64,000 nucleotides of DNA, taken from assembly GCF_900156425.1 (NCBI RefSeq), contig NZ_FTNO01000001.1, positions 930,001 through 994,000 on the forward strand, in the 5' to 3' direction. The translations under genes were made by a program, and so were the position numbers. Positions 50,755 to 59,915 of this stretch are shown here, piece after piece. The notes under the pieces are model-generated. The model worked only from the letters and a program-made list of their open reading frames with translations, made no database searches and was not told the origin of the DNA. Numbering within the stretch: position 1 is the stretch's first letter; the number at the start of each line of letters is the position of its first letter. Source of the DNA: Haladaptatus litoreus (lineage in GTDB: Archaea; Halobacteriota; Halobacteria; Halobacteriales; Haladaptataceae).

Positions 50755-51275
50755 TGTCGCTCCCCGGTGAGAACACCAAATTCTACGAGACGCCGAACCA
50801 CCCGTTCCAGGGAGAGCGAATCGGCGAAGAACGCGGTCTGATGGACCGATACGGCCTGAAGAACAAAGAAGAACTCTGGCGCGCCCAGAGTGAACTTCGC
50901 AGCTTCCGCCGTGAGGCCCGACGACTGCTCGGCGACATCACGGGCGACGAATCCGCAGACGGTGGAGAGTTTCTCTCCCGCCTGAAGCGAATCGGCGTCC
51001 TCGACGACGGCGACGAACTCGGCGACGTTCTGCTCCTCGAAATCACGGACGTGCTGGAGCGACGTCTCCAAACCGTTGCCTACCGGAAAGGACTGGCCAA
51101 CACGCCACAGCAGGCGCGCCAGTTCATCACCCACGGCCACGTTACGGTGGACGGACGACGCGTGTCGATTCCGTCGTACAAAGTCGAAATCGTCGAGGAA
51201 GGCAGCGTCGCCTTCGACGAGAACAGCCCGCTTGCAGACGAACTTCATCCAGAACGCGCGGAGGGTAACGAATGA
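50754..51275 (+). CDS. rps4: 30S ribosomal protein S4
   Basis: Primary rRNA-binding protein of the 30S subunit, initiating 16S assembly and lining the mRNA entry. 173 residues: [25 protein letters not shown] and the S4 RNA-binding domain [34 protein letters not shown]. Second gene of the S13-S4-S11-RpoD operon; it begins within the stop of rps13 and ends overlapping rps11 by 4 nt. Confidence 0.97.
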   Translation: MSLPGENTKFYETPNHPFQGERIGEERGLMDRYGLKNKEELWRAQSELRSFRREARRLLGDITGDESADGGEFLSRLKRIGVLDDGDELGDVLLLEITDVLERRLQTVAYRKGLANTPQQARQFITHGHVTVDGRRVSIPSYKVEIVEEGSVAFDENSPLADELHPERAEGNE

Positions 51276-51658
51276 GCGACAACGACGAAAAGTGGGGAAT
51301 CGCCCACGTACACGCATCGTTCAACAACACGATTATCACGATTACCGACCTCACCGGTGCGGAGACGATTGCGAAGTCCTCCGGTGGGACGGTCGTGAAA
51401 CAGAACCGAGACGAGTCCTCGCCGTACGCGGCCATGCAGATGGCCGAAACGGTCGCGGACGAAGTCAAAGCCGCTGGCATCGACGGCCTGCACGTCCGCG
51501 TGCGAGGCCCCGGTGGCAATCTCCAGCAGAACCCGGGACCGGGTGCGCAGGCGACGATTCGCGCACTCGCTCGTGCCGGAATCGAAATTGGCCGCATCGA
51601 AGATGTGACGCCGATTCCGCACGACGGTACCCGCGCACCGAAAGGTAGTGGATTCTAA
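51272..51658 (+). CDS. rps11: 30S ribosomal protein S11
   Basis: Platform protein of the 30S subunit, near the mRNA-anti-Shine-Dalgarno contact. 128 residues with [45 protein letters not shown] and the conserved C-terminal [16 protein letters not shown]. Its start overlaps the rps4 stop (ATGA), showing translational coupling. rpoD follows 3 nt later. Confidence 0.98.
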   Translation: MSDNDEKWGIAHVHASFNNTIITITDLTGAETIAKSSGGTVVKQNRDESSPYAAMQMAETVADEVKAAGIDGLHVRVRGPGGNLQQNPGPGAQATIRALARAGIEIGRIEDVTPIPHDGTRAPKGSGF

Positions 51659-51661
51659 CAT

Positions 51662-52408
51662 ATGACCGACAACTTCGACGTAGAGTTCATCGACGGCGAC
51701 GAACGCAAGGCGCGGTTCCTCGTTCGCAACGTCACCCCGGCGTTCGCCAACGGTATCCGCCGGGCCATGATTGCGGACGTTCCGACGCTGTCCATCGAGA
51801 CGCTCCGCGTCATCGAGAACTCCTCGGTGATGTTCGACGAGCAGATCGGACTGCGTCTGGGCTTGGTTCCGTTGACCACGCCGCCCGGCGAGTTCGAGGA
51901 GGGCGACACCGTAACGCTTAGCCTCGATGTGTCCGGGCCGGGTACCGCGTTCTCCGGCGACCTCATCAGTTCCGATGAGATGGTACAACCCGCCGAGGAC
52001 AACGTTCCGATTATCGACCTGAAGGACAGCCAGCGCCTCGAACTGGAGGCTGACGCAGTCCTCGGGACGGGGAAGGAACACGCGAGACATCAAGGTGGCG
52101 TCGCAGTCGCTTACCGCCACCTGCAACGCGTCGAAGTCGTCGGCGACCGGGACGAGTTCGGAGAAGAAGAACCGCAGATTCTCCGCGGCGTCATCGAAGA
52201 CGATGGCGAACTCGTTCCAACGGAATCGTTCGACCACGACCTGACTAACCGGTTCCCCGGAAAGGAGGTCGAGGTTCACGACGTTCCGAACGCATTCGTG
52301 TTCGACGTCGAAAGCGACGGTTCGTTTACCGTCGAGGAGTTGGTCACGCAGGCGGTCGATTCGTTGGCCGAACGCGCGGACGAACTCGAACAGGCAATTC
52401 AACTATAA
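51662..52408 (+). CDS. rpoD: DNA-directed RNA polymerase subunit D (Rpo3)
   Basis: Assembly platform of archaeal RNA polymerase, matching bacterial alpha N-terminal domain and eukaryotic Rpb3. 248 residues: [49 protein letters not shown] is the alpha motif. The middle (about 150-210) lacks the four-cysteine [4Fe-4S] set found in some archaea, as is usual in haloarchaea. Last gene of the S13-S4-S11-RpoD operon. A hairpin lies 36 bp after its stop. Confidence 0.96.
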   Translation: MTDNFDVEFIDGDERKARFLVRNVTPAFANGIRRAMIADVPTLSIETLRVIENSSVMFDEQIGLRLGLVPLTTPPGEFEEGDTVTLSLDVSGPGTAFSGDLISSDEMVQPAEDNVPIIDLKDSQRLELEADAVLGTGKEHARHQGGVAVAYRHLQRVEVVGDRDEFGEEEPQILRGVIEDDGELVPTESFDHDLTNRFPGKEVEVHDVPNAFVFDVESDGSFTVEELVTQAVDSLAERADELEQAIQL

Positions 52409-52443
52409 CAATGACAGGCCCTTGGAACACCCCTGACGCGTTC

Positions 52444-52480
52444 GCCGATTCGACGGAGAGTGTCGACTCTCGGAATCGGC
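52444..52480 (+). terminator. Two-part hairpin between rpoD and tRNA-Leu
   Basis: Outer stem GCCGATTC/GAATCGGC (52444-52451, 52473-52480) and inner stem GAGAGT/ACTCTC (52456-52461, 52466-52471) with loop GTCG. It follows rpoD by 35 bp and precedes GTTTTAAGG (about 52493), a TATA-like element for the tRNA-Leu/L18e transcript. It is a likely terminator or processing site. Confidence 0.5.
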
Positions 52481-52552
52481 CAACCGAAAGTGGTTTTAAG
52501 GGCCGCGGACAACTGTGTGATGCCCACGAGGGTGCGCACGTATTCTCAGCGT

Positions 52553-52637
52553 GCAGGGATAGCCAAGTCTGGCCAACGGCGCAGCGTTCAGGGCGCTGTC
52601 TCGTAGGAGTCCGCAGGTTCAAATCCTGCTCCCTGCA
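52553..52637 (+). tRNA. tRNA-Leu (anticodon CAG)
   Basis: 85-nt class II tRNA: acceptor GCAGGGA/TCCCTGC, anticodon stem CAGCG/CGCTG with loop TTCAGGG (anticodon CAG, reads CTG), long variable arm, T-arm GCAGG-TTCAAAT-CCTGC, discriminator A. It lies 30 nt before rpl18e; a tRNA-Leu at the head of the S9 operon is known in other haloarchaea. Confidence 0.95.
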
Positions 52638-52667
52638 CTTCAGTTCTCAGTACTTGGAGGAAGTAGC

Positions 52668-53021
52668 ATGAGTAAAACTAATCCGAGGCTCAGTAGTCTC
52701 ATCGCCGAACTCAAGTCGGTTTCGCGCAGCGAAGAAACCGACGTGTGGAACGACGTTGCGACCCGCCTCGAGAAACCACGGAGTACGCACGCGGAGGTTA
52801 ACCTGGGCCGTATCGAACGATACGCACAGGAAGACGAAACCGTCATCGTACCCGGTAAGGTTCTCGGAAGCGGTGTCCTGCAAAAGAACGTCACTGTTGC
52901 CGCAGTCGATTTCTCATCGACAGCGGAGACGAAGATAGAGCAGGCAAACGGCGATCCGATCCAACTCGAACAGGCAATCGAACAAAATCCGAACGGCGCT
53001 AACGTGCGAGTGATTCGATGA
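52668..53021 (+). CDS. rpl18e: 50S ribosomal protein L18e
   Basis: Archaeal/eukaryotic 50S protein. 117 residues, [27 protein letters not shown], then [29 protein letters not shown], the family core. A good Shine-Dalgarno GGAGG stands 8 nt before the ATG. It is the first protein gene after the tRNA-Leu in the halobacterial S9 operon. Its stop overlaps the rpl13 start by 4 nt (ATGA). Confidence 0.96.
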   Translation: MSKTNPRLSSLIAELKSVSRSEETDVWNDVATRLEKPRSTHAEVNLGRIERYAQEDETVIVPGKVLGSGVLQKNVTVAAVDFSSTAETKIEQANGDPIQLEQAIEQNPNGANVRVIR

Positions 53022-53455
53022 GTATCGCAGAGTACGACGCTGATGTCATCGTCGACGCCCGCGACTGCATTCTCGGTCGCGTGGCGAGTAAGGTCGCACA
53101 GAAGGCAATGGACGGCGAGCGAGTCGCCGTCGTCAACGCCGAGGAAGCTATCATCACCGGTGGCAAACAGGACATACTGGACAAGTTCGAGACGAGGTTC
53201 AACCTCAGCTCCGACCAAGGTCCGTACTACCCAAAGCGGCCGGACATGATAGCAAAGCGCTCGATTCGCGGCATGCTTCCGTACAAGAAGCCGCGTGGCC
53301 GGGAGGCTTTCGAGAACATTCGTGTCTACGTCGGCAACCCATACGACGAGGATGGCGAAATCCTCGATGGAACGTCGCTGGACCGACTCTCGAACATCCG
53401 TTTCGTCCAACTGGGCGAAGTCAGCGAATACCTAGGTGCTAACGTCACATGGTAA
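53018..53455 (+). CDS. rpl13: 50S ribosomal protein L13
   Basis: Early-assembling 50S protein that binds 23S rRNA. 145 residues: [67 protein letters not shown]. The start overlaps rpl18e; the end overlaps rps9, whose ATG lies 7 nt before its stop. Member of the S9 operon. Confidence 0.97.
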   Translation: MSIAEYDADVIVDARDCILGRVASKVAQKAMDGERVAVVNAEEAIITGGKQDILDKFETRFNLSSDQGPYYPKRPDMIAKRSIRGMLPYKKPRGREAFENIRVYVGNPYDEDGEILDGTSLDRLSNIRFVQLGEVSEYLGANVTW

Positions 53456-53844
53456 CGAACACGAGCGGAAAGAAGAAAACGGCAATCGCCCGTGCCACGG
53501 TTACGGAGGGCGAAGGTCGTGTGCGAATCAACTCGAAACCAGTCGAACTGGTCGAGCCGGAGATGGCCCGACTCAAGATGCTCGAACCGTTCCGCATCGC
53601 GGACGACGAGCGCGACGCCGTCGACGTCAACGTTGACGTTTCGGGCGGCGGTATCACCGGACAGGCAGACGCAGTCCGTACTGCGATTGCCCGTGGACTC
53701 GTCCAGCATATGAACGACGCAGAACTCCGTGATGCGTTCATGGAGTTCGACCGTTCCCTGCTGGTCAACGACGTTCGCCAGTCTGAACCCAAAAAGTGGG
53801 GCGGTCCCGGTGCCCGTGCCCGCTACCAGAAGTCCTACCGTTGA
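53449..53844 (+). CDS. rps9: 30S ribosomal protein S9
   Basis: Head protein of the 30S subunit whose C-terminal tail reaches the P-site tRNA. 131 residues: [39 protein letters not shown], and the basic end [20 protein letters not shown] with the final arginine typical of S9. It overlaps rpl13 by 7 nt. The next gene (rpoN) starts 13 nt later. Confidence 0.97.
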   Translation: MVTNTSGKKKTAIARATVTEGEGRVRINSKPVELVEPEMARLKMLEPFRIADDERDAVDVNVDVSGGGITGQADAVRTAIARGLVQHMNDAELRDAFMEFDRSLLVNDVRQSEPKKWGGPGARARYQKSYR

Positions 53845-53857
53845 GGTGGTTTAACCC

Positions 53858-54058
53858 ATGATGATTCCAGTCCGGTGTTTCACGTGCGGCAAGGTCGTCG
53901 GTGAACACTGGCAGGAGTACAAGGCGCGCGCCGAAACCCATATGGGGAACGAAGACCCCGGAAAGGTTCTCGACGAACTCGGCGTCGAGCGTCACTGCTG
54001 CCGTCGAATGATAGTGTCACACAAAGACCTCGTGGACATCGTCGCCCCGTACCAGTAA
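53858..54058 (+). CDS. rpoN: DNA-directed RNA polymerase subunit N (Rpo10)
   Basis: Small zinc-binding subunit at the assembly platform with RpoD. 66 residues; the zinc ligands are in [10 protein letters not shown] and [11 protein letters not shown] (CxxC...CC). Two methionines start the ORF (MMIPVRC); the second may be the true one. Its stop shares a base with the rpoK start (TAATG). Confidence 0.95.
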   Translation: MMIPVRCFTCGKVVGEHWQEYKARAETHMGNEDPGKVLDELGVERHCCRRMIVSHKDLVDIVAPYQ

Positions 54059-54240
54059 TGGCTCAACAACAATACTCCCGATACGAAAAAGCCCGAATCC
54101 TCGGTGCGAGAGCGCTGCAAGTGTCATACGGCGCGCCAGTGCTCATCGAAACAGAGGAGTCACAGCCGATTCTCATCGCGGCCGAAGAGTACGACGCCGG
54201 TGTGCTGCCGTTCTCCGTGCGTCGTCAGGAGGAGCAATGA
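54058..54240 (+). CDS. rpoK: DNA-directed RNA polymerase subunit K (Rpo6)
   Basis: The archaeal counterpart of Rpb6 and bacterial omega; it helps assemble the largest subunit. 60 residues, [25 protein letters not shown], ending [20 protein letters not shown]. It is translationally coupled to rpoN and to eno (ATGA overlap). Size and context are as expected. Confidence 0.95.
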   Translation: MAQQQYSRYEKARILGARALQVSYGAPVLIETEESQPILIAAEEYDAGVLPFSVRRQEEQ

Positions 54241-55442
54241 CGCGCATCGAAAGCGTCAGACTCCGCCGAATCCTCGACTCGCGCGGCAACGCGACGGTCG
54301 AGGCGGACGTGTTGACCGAAAGCGGTGGCTTCGGTCGTGCCGCCGCACCGAGCGGCGCGAGCACGGGCGAGTACGAAGCGATAGAACTCGACCCCGGTGA
54401 GGCAATCGCCTCGGCCCGGGAACACGCCGTTCCACGCCTCGAAGGGAACGTCTACGTTGGCGACCAGCGCGACGTTGACACCACCCTCCGTGCGGCGGAC
54501 GGCACGGACAACTTCTCGGAAATCGGTGCGAACAGCGCCGTCGCAATCAGCATGGCCGCCGCGAAGGCCGCGGCTGACATGCTCGGCGCGCCGCTGTATC
54601 AACATCTCGGTGGTGCGTTCCGTGGCGACACCTTCCCGGTGCCGCTCGGAAACGTCATCGGGGGTGGCGAACACGCGGCGGACGCAACTGCGATTCAGGA
54701 GTTCCTCGCGGCACCCGTCGGCGCACCGAGCGTGCAGGACGCAGTGTTCGCCAACGCGGCAGTGCATCAGGAAGCCGCAAGCATTCTCGATGAGCGTGGC
54801 GTCCCCTCGGCAAAAGGCGACGAGGGTGCGTGGGCACCGTCCATCGACGACGACGAAGCGTTCGAAGTGATGGACGAAGCGGTTTCGACCGTTTCCGACG
54901 ACTTCGGCTTCGACATTCGGTTCGGCCTCGACGTGGCCGGTGCCGAGATGTACGAGGACGGCGAGTACCACTACCGCGACCAGACGCGCTCGACCGACGA
55001 GCAGATAGCGTACATCGCAGACCTCGTGGACGAATACGACCTCGTCTACGTCGAAGACCCGCTAGACGAGAACGATTACGAAGGCTTCGCCGAACTCACT
55101 GACCGCGTCGGTGACCAGACGCTCATCTGCGGTGACGACCTGTTCGTCACCAACGTCGAGCGACTTTCGGATGGTATCGAGCAGGATGCCGGAAACAGCA
55201 TCCTCATCAAGCCGAACCAAATCGGCACGCTCTCGGACGCCTTCGACGCCATCGAACTCGCCGTCGAGAACGGCTACGACCCCGTCATTTCCCACCGAAG
55301 CGGCGAAACCGAGGATACGACCATCGCACACCTCGCTGTTGCGACCGACGCCCCGTTCATCAAGACGGGGTCGGTCGGCGGCGAGCGAACCGCTAAACTC
55401 AACGAACTCATCCGAATCGAGCAGAACGTATCACGATTATGA
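54237..55442 (+). CDS. eno: Enolase
   Basis: Interconverts 2-phosphoglycerate and phosphoenolpyruvate. 401 residues: [25 protein letters not shown], Mg-ligand regions [22 protein letters not shown] and GDDLFVTN, catalytic K in KPNQIGT, and [17 protein letters not shown]. Located in the ribosomal/RNA-polymerase operon with an ATGA overlap at its start and again at its end with rps2; this location is conserved in archaea. Confidence 0.97.
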   Translation: MTRIESVRLRRILDSRGNATVEADVLTESGGFGRAAAPSGASTGEYEAIELDPGEAIASAREHAVPRLEGNVYVGDQRDVDTTLRAADGTDNFSEIGANSAVAISMAAAKAAADMLGAPLYQHLGGAFRGDTFPVPLGNVIGGGEHAADATAIQEFLAAPVGAPSVQDAVFANAAVHQEAASILDERGVPSAKGDEGAWAPSIDDDEAFEVMDEAVSTVSDDFGFDIRFGLDVAGAEMYEDGEYHYRDQTRSTDEQIAYIADLVDEYDLVYVEDPLDENDYEGFAELTDRVGDQTLICGDDLFVTNVERLSDGIEQDAGNSILIKPNQIGTLSDAFDAIELAVENGYDPVISHRSGETEDTTIAHLAVATDAPFIKTGSVGGERTAKLNELIRIEQNVSRL

Positions 55443-56212
55443 GCGATAACGAATCAGAACAGGTAGAAGAAGAAACGGACGGTCTCGACGCCGCTGAAGC
55501 GGAAGTCGATACGGAACCGACCGGCGAGTCCGGTGCGGAACCCGACGTTGACCCCGACGAGGATGTCGGTGCGCAGGCGGAGGAGACCGAAGAAGAACCG
55601 CAGTTCGACGAGGACGTGCTCGGCGACGAGGAAGCAGACCTCCTCATTCCCGTCGAGGACTACCTCGGCGCTGGTGTCCACATCGGTACGCAACAGAAAA
55701 CCGAGGACATGGAGCGGTTCATCCACCGCGTTCGAACGGACGGCCTGTACGTCCTCGACGTGAGCAAGACCGACCAGCGAATCCGCACGGCCGCGGACTT
55801 CCTGTCCAACTACAACCCGGAACAGATGTTGGTCACGTCCTCGCGCCAGTACGGTCGTTTCCCAGCCGAGAAGTTCGCCGAAGCAGTCGGCGCACGCGCT
55901 CGCACGGGTCGATTCATCCCGGGCACGCTGACGAACCCGAAGTACGACGGCTACATCGAACCCGACGTCGTCGTCGTCACCGACCCAATCGGAGACGCAC
56001 AGGCGGTCAAGGAGGCCATCACGGTCGGCATTCCTGTCATCGCAATGTGTGACTCCAACAACAACACGAGCAACGTCGACCTCGTCGTTCCGACGAACAA
56101 CAAAGGTCGCAAGGCGCTGTCGGTCGTCTACTGGCTGCTGGCCAACGAGACGCTCGACCGCCGCGGTGCTGAACCCGCCTACTCGCTCGACGACTTCGAG
56201 AGCGAGATTTAA
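55439..56212 (+). CDS. rps2: 30S ribosomal protein S2
   Basis: 30S back-side protein. 257 residues with a halophile-typical acidic N-terminal extension (about 1-60, almost all E, D, A, T, P). The core has [49 protein letters not shown], and [26 protein letters not shown]. The end overlaps none; it closes the S9 operon. After it the context changes: a palindrome, a small zinc-finger ORF and a minus-strand regulator. Confidence 0.97.
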   Translation: MSDNESEQVEEETDGLDAAEAEVDTEPTGESGAEPDVDPDEDVGAQAEETEEEPQFDEDVLGDEEADLLIPVEDYLGAGVHIGTQQKTEDMERFIHRVRTDGLYVLDVSKTDQRIRTAADFLSNYNPEQMLVTSSRQYGRFPAEKFAEAVGARARTGRFIPGTLTNPKYDGYIEPDVVVVTDPIGDAQAVKEAITVGIPVIAMCDSNNNTSNVDLVVPTNNKGRKALSVVYWLLANETLDRRGAEPAYSLDDFESEI

Positions 56213-56310
56213 TCGTATTTTCGACTCCGAACTGCGCTGTTTTCCGGATTGTTCGTGGTAATCCAAAACCTATAGCTGCGTCTCATTCGCGGAAGTTGGG
56301 TGTTCGAAAT

Positions 56311-56322
56311 TGCTAATTAGCA
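56311..56322. promoter_or_regulatory. 12-bp palindrome TGCTAATTAGCA
   Basis: A perfect palindrome 100 bp after rps2 and 10-20 bp before a TATA-like TGTAAAAG (56332-56339) that could serve the small zinc-finger ORF. A candidate operator with no known binding protein. Confidence 0.4.
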
Positions 56323-56362
56323 GTGTCCTCGTGTAAAAGCGCTTGATGGTGCAACCAACGCA

Positions 56363-56578
56363 GTGACGACGAGGCCGGACGGATACACGATGATGGGTGG
56401 GAGACGGATTCTAAACTGTAGAGCGTGTGAATGGGTCGTTGATACAGCAATGAACGGGCGTGAAGAGTCGAATCGGCGAGCGATAGCGCATTTTTGTAAA
56501 ACCGGCCATCCGATTGCGTGTTACAGACACGAACACTCGTTTCGTGCGTTTTCGATTCGATATTTCGCTCCGGAGTGA
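56363..56578 (+). CDS. Small zinc-finger-like protein, unknown function
   Basis: 71 residues (GTG start; ATG 56390 is an alternative). The core RILNCRACEWVV, a spacer, then HFCKTGHPIACYRHEHSFR gives a C-x2-C, H-C, H-C, H, H series suited to one or two zinc ions. Small proteins of this size with paired cysteines are frequent in haloarchaea. A TATA-like TGTAAAAG about 27 nt before the GTG supports expression. Function unknown. It sits between rps2 and a minus-strand Bat-type regulator. Confidence 0.55.
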   Translation: MTTRPDGYTMMGGRRILNCRACEWVVDTAMNGREESNRRAIAHFCKTGHPIACYRHEHSFRAFSIRYFAPE

Positions 56579-56599
56579 CCAGTCTATTCCGTTGGTCGG

Positions 56600-57271
56600 C
56601 TACGACGAGTCCGCACCTTCGCCGAGGATGAGCGCGTTTTCCACGAGACTACCGTGCCCGCGGCGGAGTCGCTCGGAAACGGCTTGGTGTGAGATTCCGA
56701 GTTCTTCGGAGAGGTCGTCGGCTGTCGCCTTGCGGGGAACCTGATAGTAGCCGTGTTCGTAGGCCAGCGTGAGCGTATCCTGCTGGTCTTCTGTCAGTCC
56801 GAATCGGCCTTTTCGTCCCTCCTCCAACTGGTAGATGTTGAGCACATCGAGGGTCAGTCCGTGATTTTCGCAGTAGTCGTAGGTGCGCGAGAGGGAATCT
56901 CGTTCGGGGAAGACGATGCGAAGGTTCCAGCAGTCGTCGTTGCCCATCGCTGCAAGAATCGTTCCGTCCTCTTTGACGAGAATTTGGATGAGGGCGTCTA
57001 TCTGGTCTACCCAGCCCATTCGATAGAGCCATTCGTCGTCTAAATCGGTGAGCAGTTCGATGTCTTCGACGGTCGGGTCGTCTTCGAGCGCTGCTTCGAT
57101 TTCTTCGTGGCTACTTTTCTCACTGCTAATCCAGACGAACGGCATGACTTGGTCTTCGTCGTGGGCGACGACGCGCTCGATTTCGAAATTCAGGTTTTCG
57201 AGTGCGGCGAGTGACTGATGCAGTGCAAATTCGTCTGGAGGGATTTCGACTTCGACCACGGTCGCAGTCAT
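56600..57271 (-). CDS. Bacterio-opsin-activator-type HTH regulator
   Basis: 223 residues. The first about 150 residues form the sensor-like domain of such proteins (VVEVEIPPDEFALHQSLAALENLNFEIERVVAHD...EDGTILAAMG), and the C-terminal 60 residues are the HTH-10 (bacterio-opsin activator) DNA-binding domain: GLTEDQQDTLTLAYEHGYYQVPRKATADDLSEELGISHQAVSERLRRG. Haloarchaea carry many of these; their inducers are mostly unknown. ATG 57271 is favoured over an upstream extension. It lies on the minus strand between rps2 and mvk, interrupting an otherwise co-directional core gene set. Confidence 0.88.
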   Translation of the reverse strand: MTATVVEVEIPPDEFALHQSLAALENLNFEIERVVAHDEDQVMPFVWISSEKSSHEEIEAALEDDPTVEDIELLTDLDDEWLYRMGWVDQIDALIQILVKEDGTILAAMGNDDCWNLRIVFPERDSLSRTYDYCENHGLTLDVLNIYQLEEGRKGRFGLTEDQQDTLTLAYEHGYYQVPRKATADDLSEELGISHQAVSERLRRGHGSLVENALILGEGADSS

Positions 57272-57383
57272 AGTACGACGATGGTTCTCCCCGACGATAT
57301 ATGCGTTGACTTTTGCACGCAGGAACACCAGCAATGCAATCCATTCGAAAAAAGTGATACCCCCCGCTCACCGAGAGTACGAC

Positions 57384-58367
57384 ATGACCGTTTCGAGTGC
57401 CCCGGGGAAGGTGTATCTATTCGGGGAACACGCCGTAGTGTATGGCGAACCCGCCGTCCCCTGTGCCATCGAGCGCCGGGCGACGGTAGCAGTCGAATCA
57501 CGCGACGACGACCGTCTTCGCGTTCATCTGTCAGACCTCAGTATCGACGGGTTCACCGTCGAATACAGCGGCAGCACCGACGAAACGCCCGACGTGAACG
57601 TCTCCGAATCGCTCGTTCAAGCCGGAATTGGCTACATCGACGCCGCAATCGAACAGGCCCGCGATGCGACCGAGAGGCCGGACGCTGGCTTCGACATCAC
57701 CGTCGAAAGCGACATTCCGCTGGGTGCCGGACTCGGCTCCTCGGCGGCGGTGACCGTCGCCGCCATCGACGCCGCAACGCGCGAACTTGGCGTGTCACTT
57801 TCGAGCGACGAAATCGCAGACAGAGCGTATCGCGCGGAACTCGCGGTACAGGACGGTGAGGCTTCGCGTGCAGACACGTTCTGCTCTGCAACCGGCGGGG
57901 CGGTTCGCGTAGAAGGAGACGACTGTCGCGCCATCGAATCGCCGGACTTGCCAATCGTCGTCGGTTTCGACGGCGGTGCTGGCGACACGGGGAAACTCGT
58001 GGCTGGCGTTCGCGCGCTCCGCGAGGAGTACGAGTTTGCAGGGGAGACAGTGAAAAGCATCGGCGACATCGTCCGGCAGGGAGAGCGCGCGCTGACCGAG
58101 GGGGACACCGAAGAACTCGGCAGGCTGATGAACTTCAATCACGGCCTGCTGGAGGCGCTCGGCGTTTCCTCGCGTTCGCTCGACAACATGGTCTGGGCGG
58201 CCCGCGACGCGGGGGCACTTGGCGCGAAACTCACGGGTGCAGGTGGCGGCGGCTGTATCGTCGCCCTCGACCCGACCGACGAAACCGAGACGGCACTCCG
58301 ATTTACGCCCGGGTGTGAAGATGCGTTCCGTGCCGAACTCGACACCGAGGGGGTGCGTGAAGAATGA
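57384..58367 (+). CDS. mvk: Mevalonate kinase
   Basis: Phosphorylates mevalonate to mevalonate-5-phosphate for isoprenoid lipids. 327 residues of the GHMP kinase family: APGKVYLFGEHAVVYGEPAVPCAI, phosphate loop IPLGAGLGSSAAVT, and GAKLTGAGGGGCIVAL. ATG 57384 is used; its TATA region lies in the spacer with the divergent regulator. The next gene (ipk) overlaps its stop by 4 nt (ATGA), so the two steps of the archaeal route are co-expressed. Confidence 0.95.
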   Translation: MTVSSAPGKVYLFGEHAVVYGEPAVPCAIERRATVAVESRDDDRLRVHLSDLSIDGFTVEYSGSTDETPDVNVSESLVQAGIGYIDAAIEQARDATERPDAGFDITVESDIPLGAGLGSSAAVTVAAIDAATRELGVSLSSDEIADRAYRAELAVQDGEASRADTFCSATGGAVRVEGDDCRAIESPDLPIVVGFDGGAGDTGKLVAGVRALREEYEFAGETVKSIGDIVRQGERALTEGDTEELGRLMNFNHGLLEALGVSSRSLDNMVWAARDAGALGAKLTGAGGGGCIVALDPTDETETALRFTPGCEDAFRAELDTEGVREE

Positions 58368-59122
58368 GTCTCACCGTTCTCAAACTCGGCGGAAGCGTCA
58401 TCACGGACAAAGATCGTGCCGACACGCTCGATGACGAGACGCTCGGGCGCGTCGCTGACGCAATCGGCGACGCAAGCGTAGACGACCTCGTCTTGGTTCA
58501 CGGCGGCGGCAGTTTCGGCCACCATCACGCGAGCGAACACGGCGTGTCGAAAACGACCGGGAGTAGCGACATCGACGCCGTCACGGACATCCACGGTGCG
58601 ATGAAAACCCTGAACAACTTCGTCCTCTCGCGGCTTCACGACCGGGAGATTTCGGCCGTTCCCGTCCATCCGTTCTCCGCCGCGGTGAGAGACGCGACTG
58701 CGTCTCTCACCCTCCCGACCGGACAAATCGAGACGATGCTCGAAGAAGGATTCGTTCCCGTCCTCCACGGCGACGTGGTCGCCCACGAGGGAGAAGGCGT
58801 CACCGTCGTCAGCGGCGACGAACTCGTCGTCTCGGTGGCACGCCACCTTGACGCCGACCGCGTTGGGTTCTGTTCGACGGTTCCCGGGGTGTTGGACGAA
58901 AACGACGAGGTTATTCCCGAGATCACGACCTACGAAGCTGTCGCGGACGTACTCGGCGAGAGCGAATCGACCGACGTAACCGGCGGCATGGCCGGAAAAG
59001 TTCGCTCGCTTCTCGAACTCGGTGCCCCGGCGTCGATTTTCTCCCCGGACGACGTGTCTTCGTTCCTCGATGGAGAAACACCCGGAACGCGAATCGACGC
59101 TACAGGCGAGCAGACAGACTGA
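58364..59122 (+). CDS. ipk: Isopentenyl phosphate kinase
   Basis: Phosphorylates isopentenyl phosphate to isopentenyl diphosphate, the last step of the alternative archaeal mevalonate pathway. 252 residues of the amino-acid-kinase fold: MSLTVLKLGGSVITDK, HGGGSFGHHHASEHG (the catalytic histidine lies in HHH), LVVSVARHLDADRVGFCSTVPGVLD and TDVTGGMAGKVRSLLEL. Start overlaps mvk. The order mvk-ipk, in keeping with their metabolic order around a decarboxylase, is common in haloarchaea. Confidence 0.93.
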   Translation: MSLTVLKLGGSVITDKDRADTLDDETLGRVADAIGDASVDDLVLVHGGGSFGHHHASEHGVSKTTGSSDIDAVTDIHGAMKTLNNFVLSRLHDREISAVPVHPFSAAVRDATASLTLPTGQIETMLEEGFVPVLHGDVVAHEGEGVTVVSGDELVVSVARHLDADRVGFCSTVPGVLDENDEVIPEITTYEAVADVLGESESTDVTGGMAGKVRSLLELGAPASIFSPDDVSSFLDGETPGTRIDATGEQTD

Positions 59123-59174
59123 GTTTACAAGCGAATTGGAGGTGATTTCACGAGCGAATCGAAGATGATTTCTC

Positions 59175-59191
59175 CGGAGCTAACAGCTCCG
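59175..59191 (+). terminator. Hairpin after ipk
   Basis: CGGAGCT-AAC-AGCTCCG is a perfect 7-bp stem with a 3-nt loop, 50 bp after the ipk stop and between two convergent operons. Just before it are two imperfect 21-bp repeats (59129-59149, 59152-59172 region, AAGCGAATTGGAGGTGATTTC-like). Likely a terminator. Confidence 0.45.
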
Positions 59192-59274
59192 TGCGTACTC
59201 TGACGGTTACGTGTTAGAAGACGAAAGAAGGGGAAGATGCGCTCTGCTGGTTCGTTTTCGGTTCGACGCCGTAA

Positions 59275-59529
59275 CTACTGTCGCGCCAGTCGAAGTTGGC
59301 GAATGCCGGGGATGATGACCCAGAAGAACAGCATGCCGAGGATGGCGAACCAGAAGAACGCTTCGCGGAGGATGATAGCGAGGCTACCGTACATGTCGAG
59401 TCCAGTCGGAACCTCACCGATAAGTTGCGTGTCTTCGAAACCGGGTGTCGTGTACCAGCCCGAAAGAACCATCCACGCGAAACCCGCACAGGTGGCAATA
59501 CTGAGTCCCTTGATGAATTCGTCAGCCAT
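59275..59529 (-). CDS. Small membrane subunit of the cytochrome bc operon (DUF7314-like)
   Basis: 84 residues with one or two hydrophobic helices (IATCAGFAWMVLSGWY and LAIILREAFFWFAILGMLFFWVIIPG). MADEFIKGL is its start, overlapping the stop of the preceding gene by 8 nt. Last gene of the bc operon. Similar small proteins at this place in haloarchaea are called DUF7314 (from memory). It may be a minor subunit of the complex. Confidence 0.8.
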   Translation of the reverse strand: MADEFIKGLSIATCAGFAWMVLSGWYTTPGFEDTQLIGEVPTGLDMYGSLAIILREAFFWFAILGMLFFWVIIPGIRQLRLARQ

Positions 59530-59902
59530 TGTTTGACGGTTCGTCGGAGTCGTCTTTAGACTTTCCCATTCCCTCAGCGCGGAAGCGAGTGGAAAACGCG
59601 TACACGACCGTCCCTGCCACGATGAGGAGGAGTCCGAAAATCGCGAGAGGGTAGTTGACCTCCGAAATCGGCGCGCTCGCCCGGTTGGTTGCGAAGTCCA
59701 ATGCGATGAACCCACCGACGACGGTGAAGACCGCGAACATCGTCGAAAAGACGGTGACGATTTTGTACAGTTGGAGCGGAACGACGACGTCGCGGGACGC
59801 GATACCGGTCGAATTTTCGTTCGCGTTCGATTCGCCGTTCCGGTCGCTCTCGTCCTCGAAAGCCGAGTAGCTAGTCTCTGGTTCGTCGTCGCGTGAAGAC
59901 AT
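59522..59902 (-). CDS. Membrane protein of the cytochrome bc operon (DUF7315-like)
   Basis: 126 residues: an acidic cytoplasmic N-terminus (SSRDDEPETSYSAFEDESDRNGESN), two transmembrane helices (IVTVFSTMFAVFTVVGGFIAL and PLAIFGLLLIVAGTVVYAFS) and a charged C-terminus. It is 13 nt downstream of the cytochrome b C-terminal gene and overlaps the last gene. Likely a small subunit or assembly helper of the complex; no cofactor ligands are seen. Confidence 0.8.
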   Translation of the reverse strand: MSSRDDEPETSYSAFEDESDRNGESNANENSTGIASRDVVVPLQLYKIVTVFSTMFAVFTVVGGFIALDFATNRASAPISEVNYPLAIFGLLLIVAGTVVYAFSTRFRAEGMGKSKDDSDEPSNNG

Positions 59903-59915
59903 AAAGAAAGTCGAG

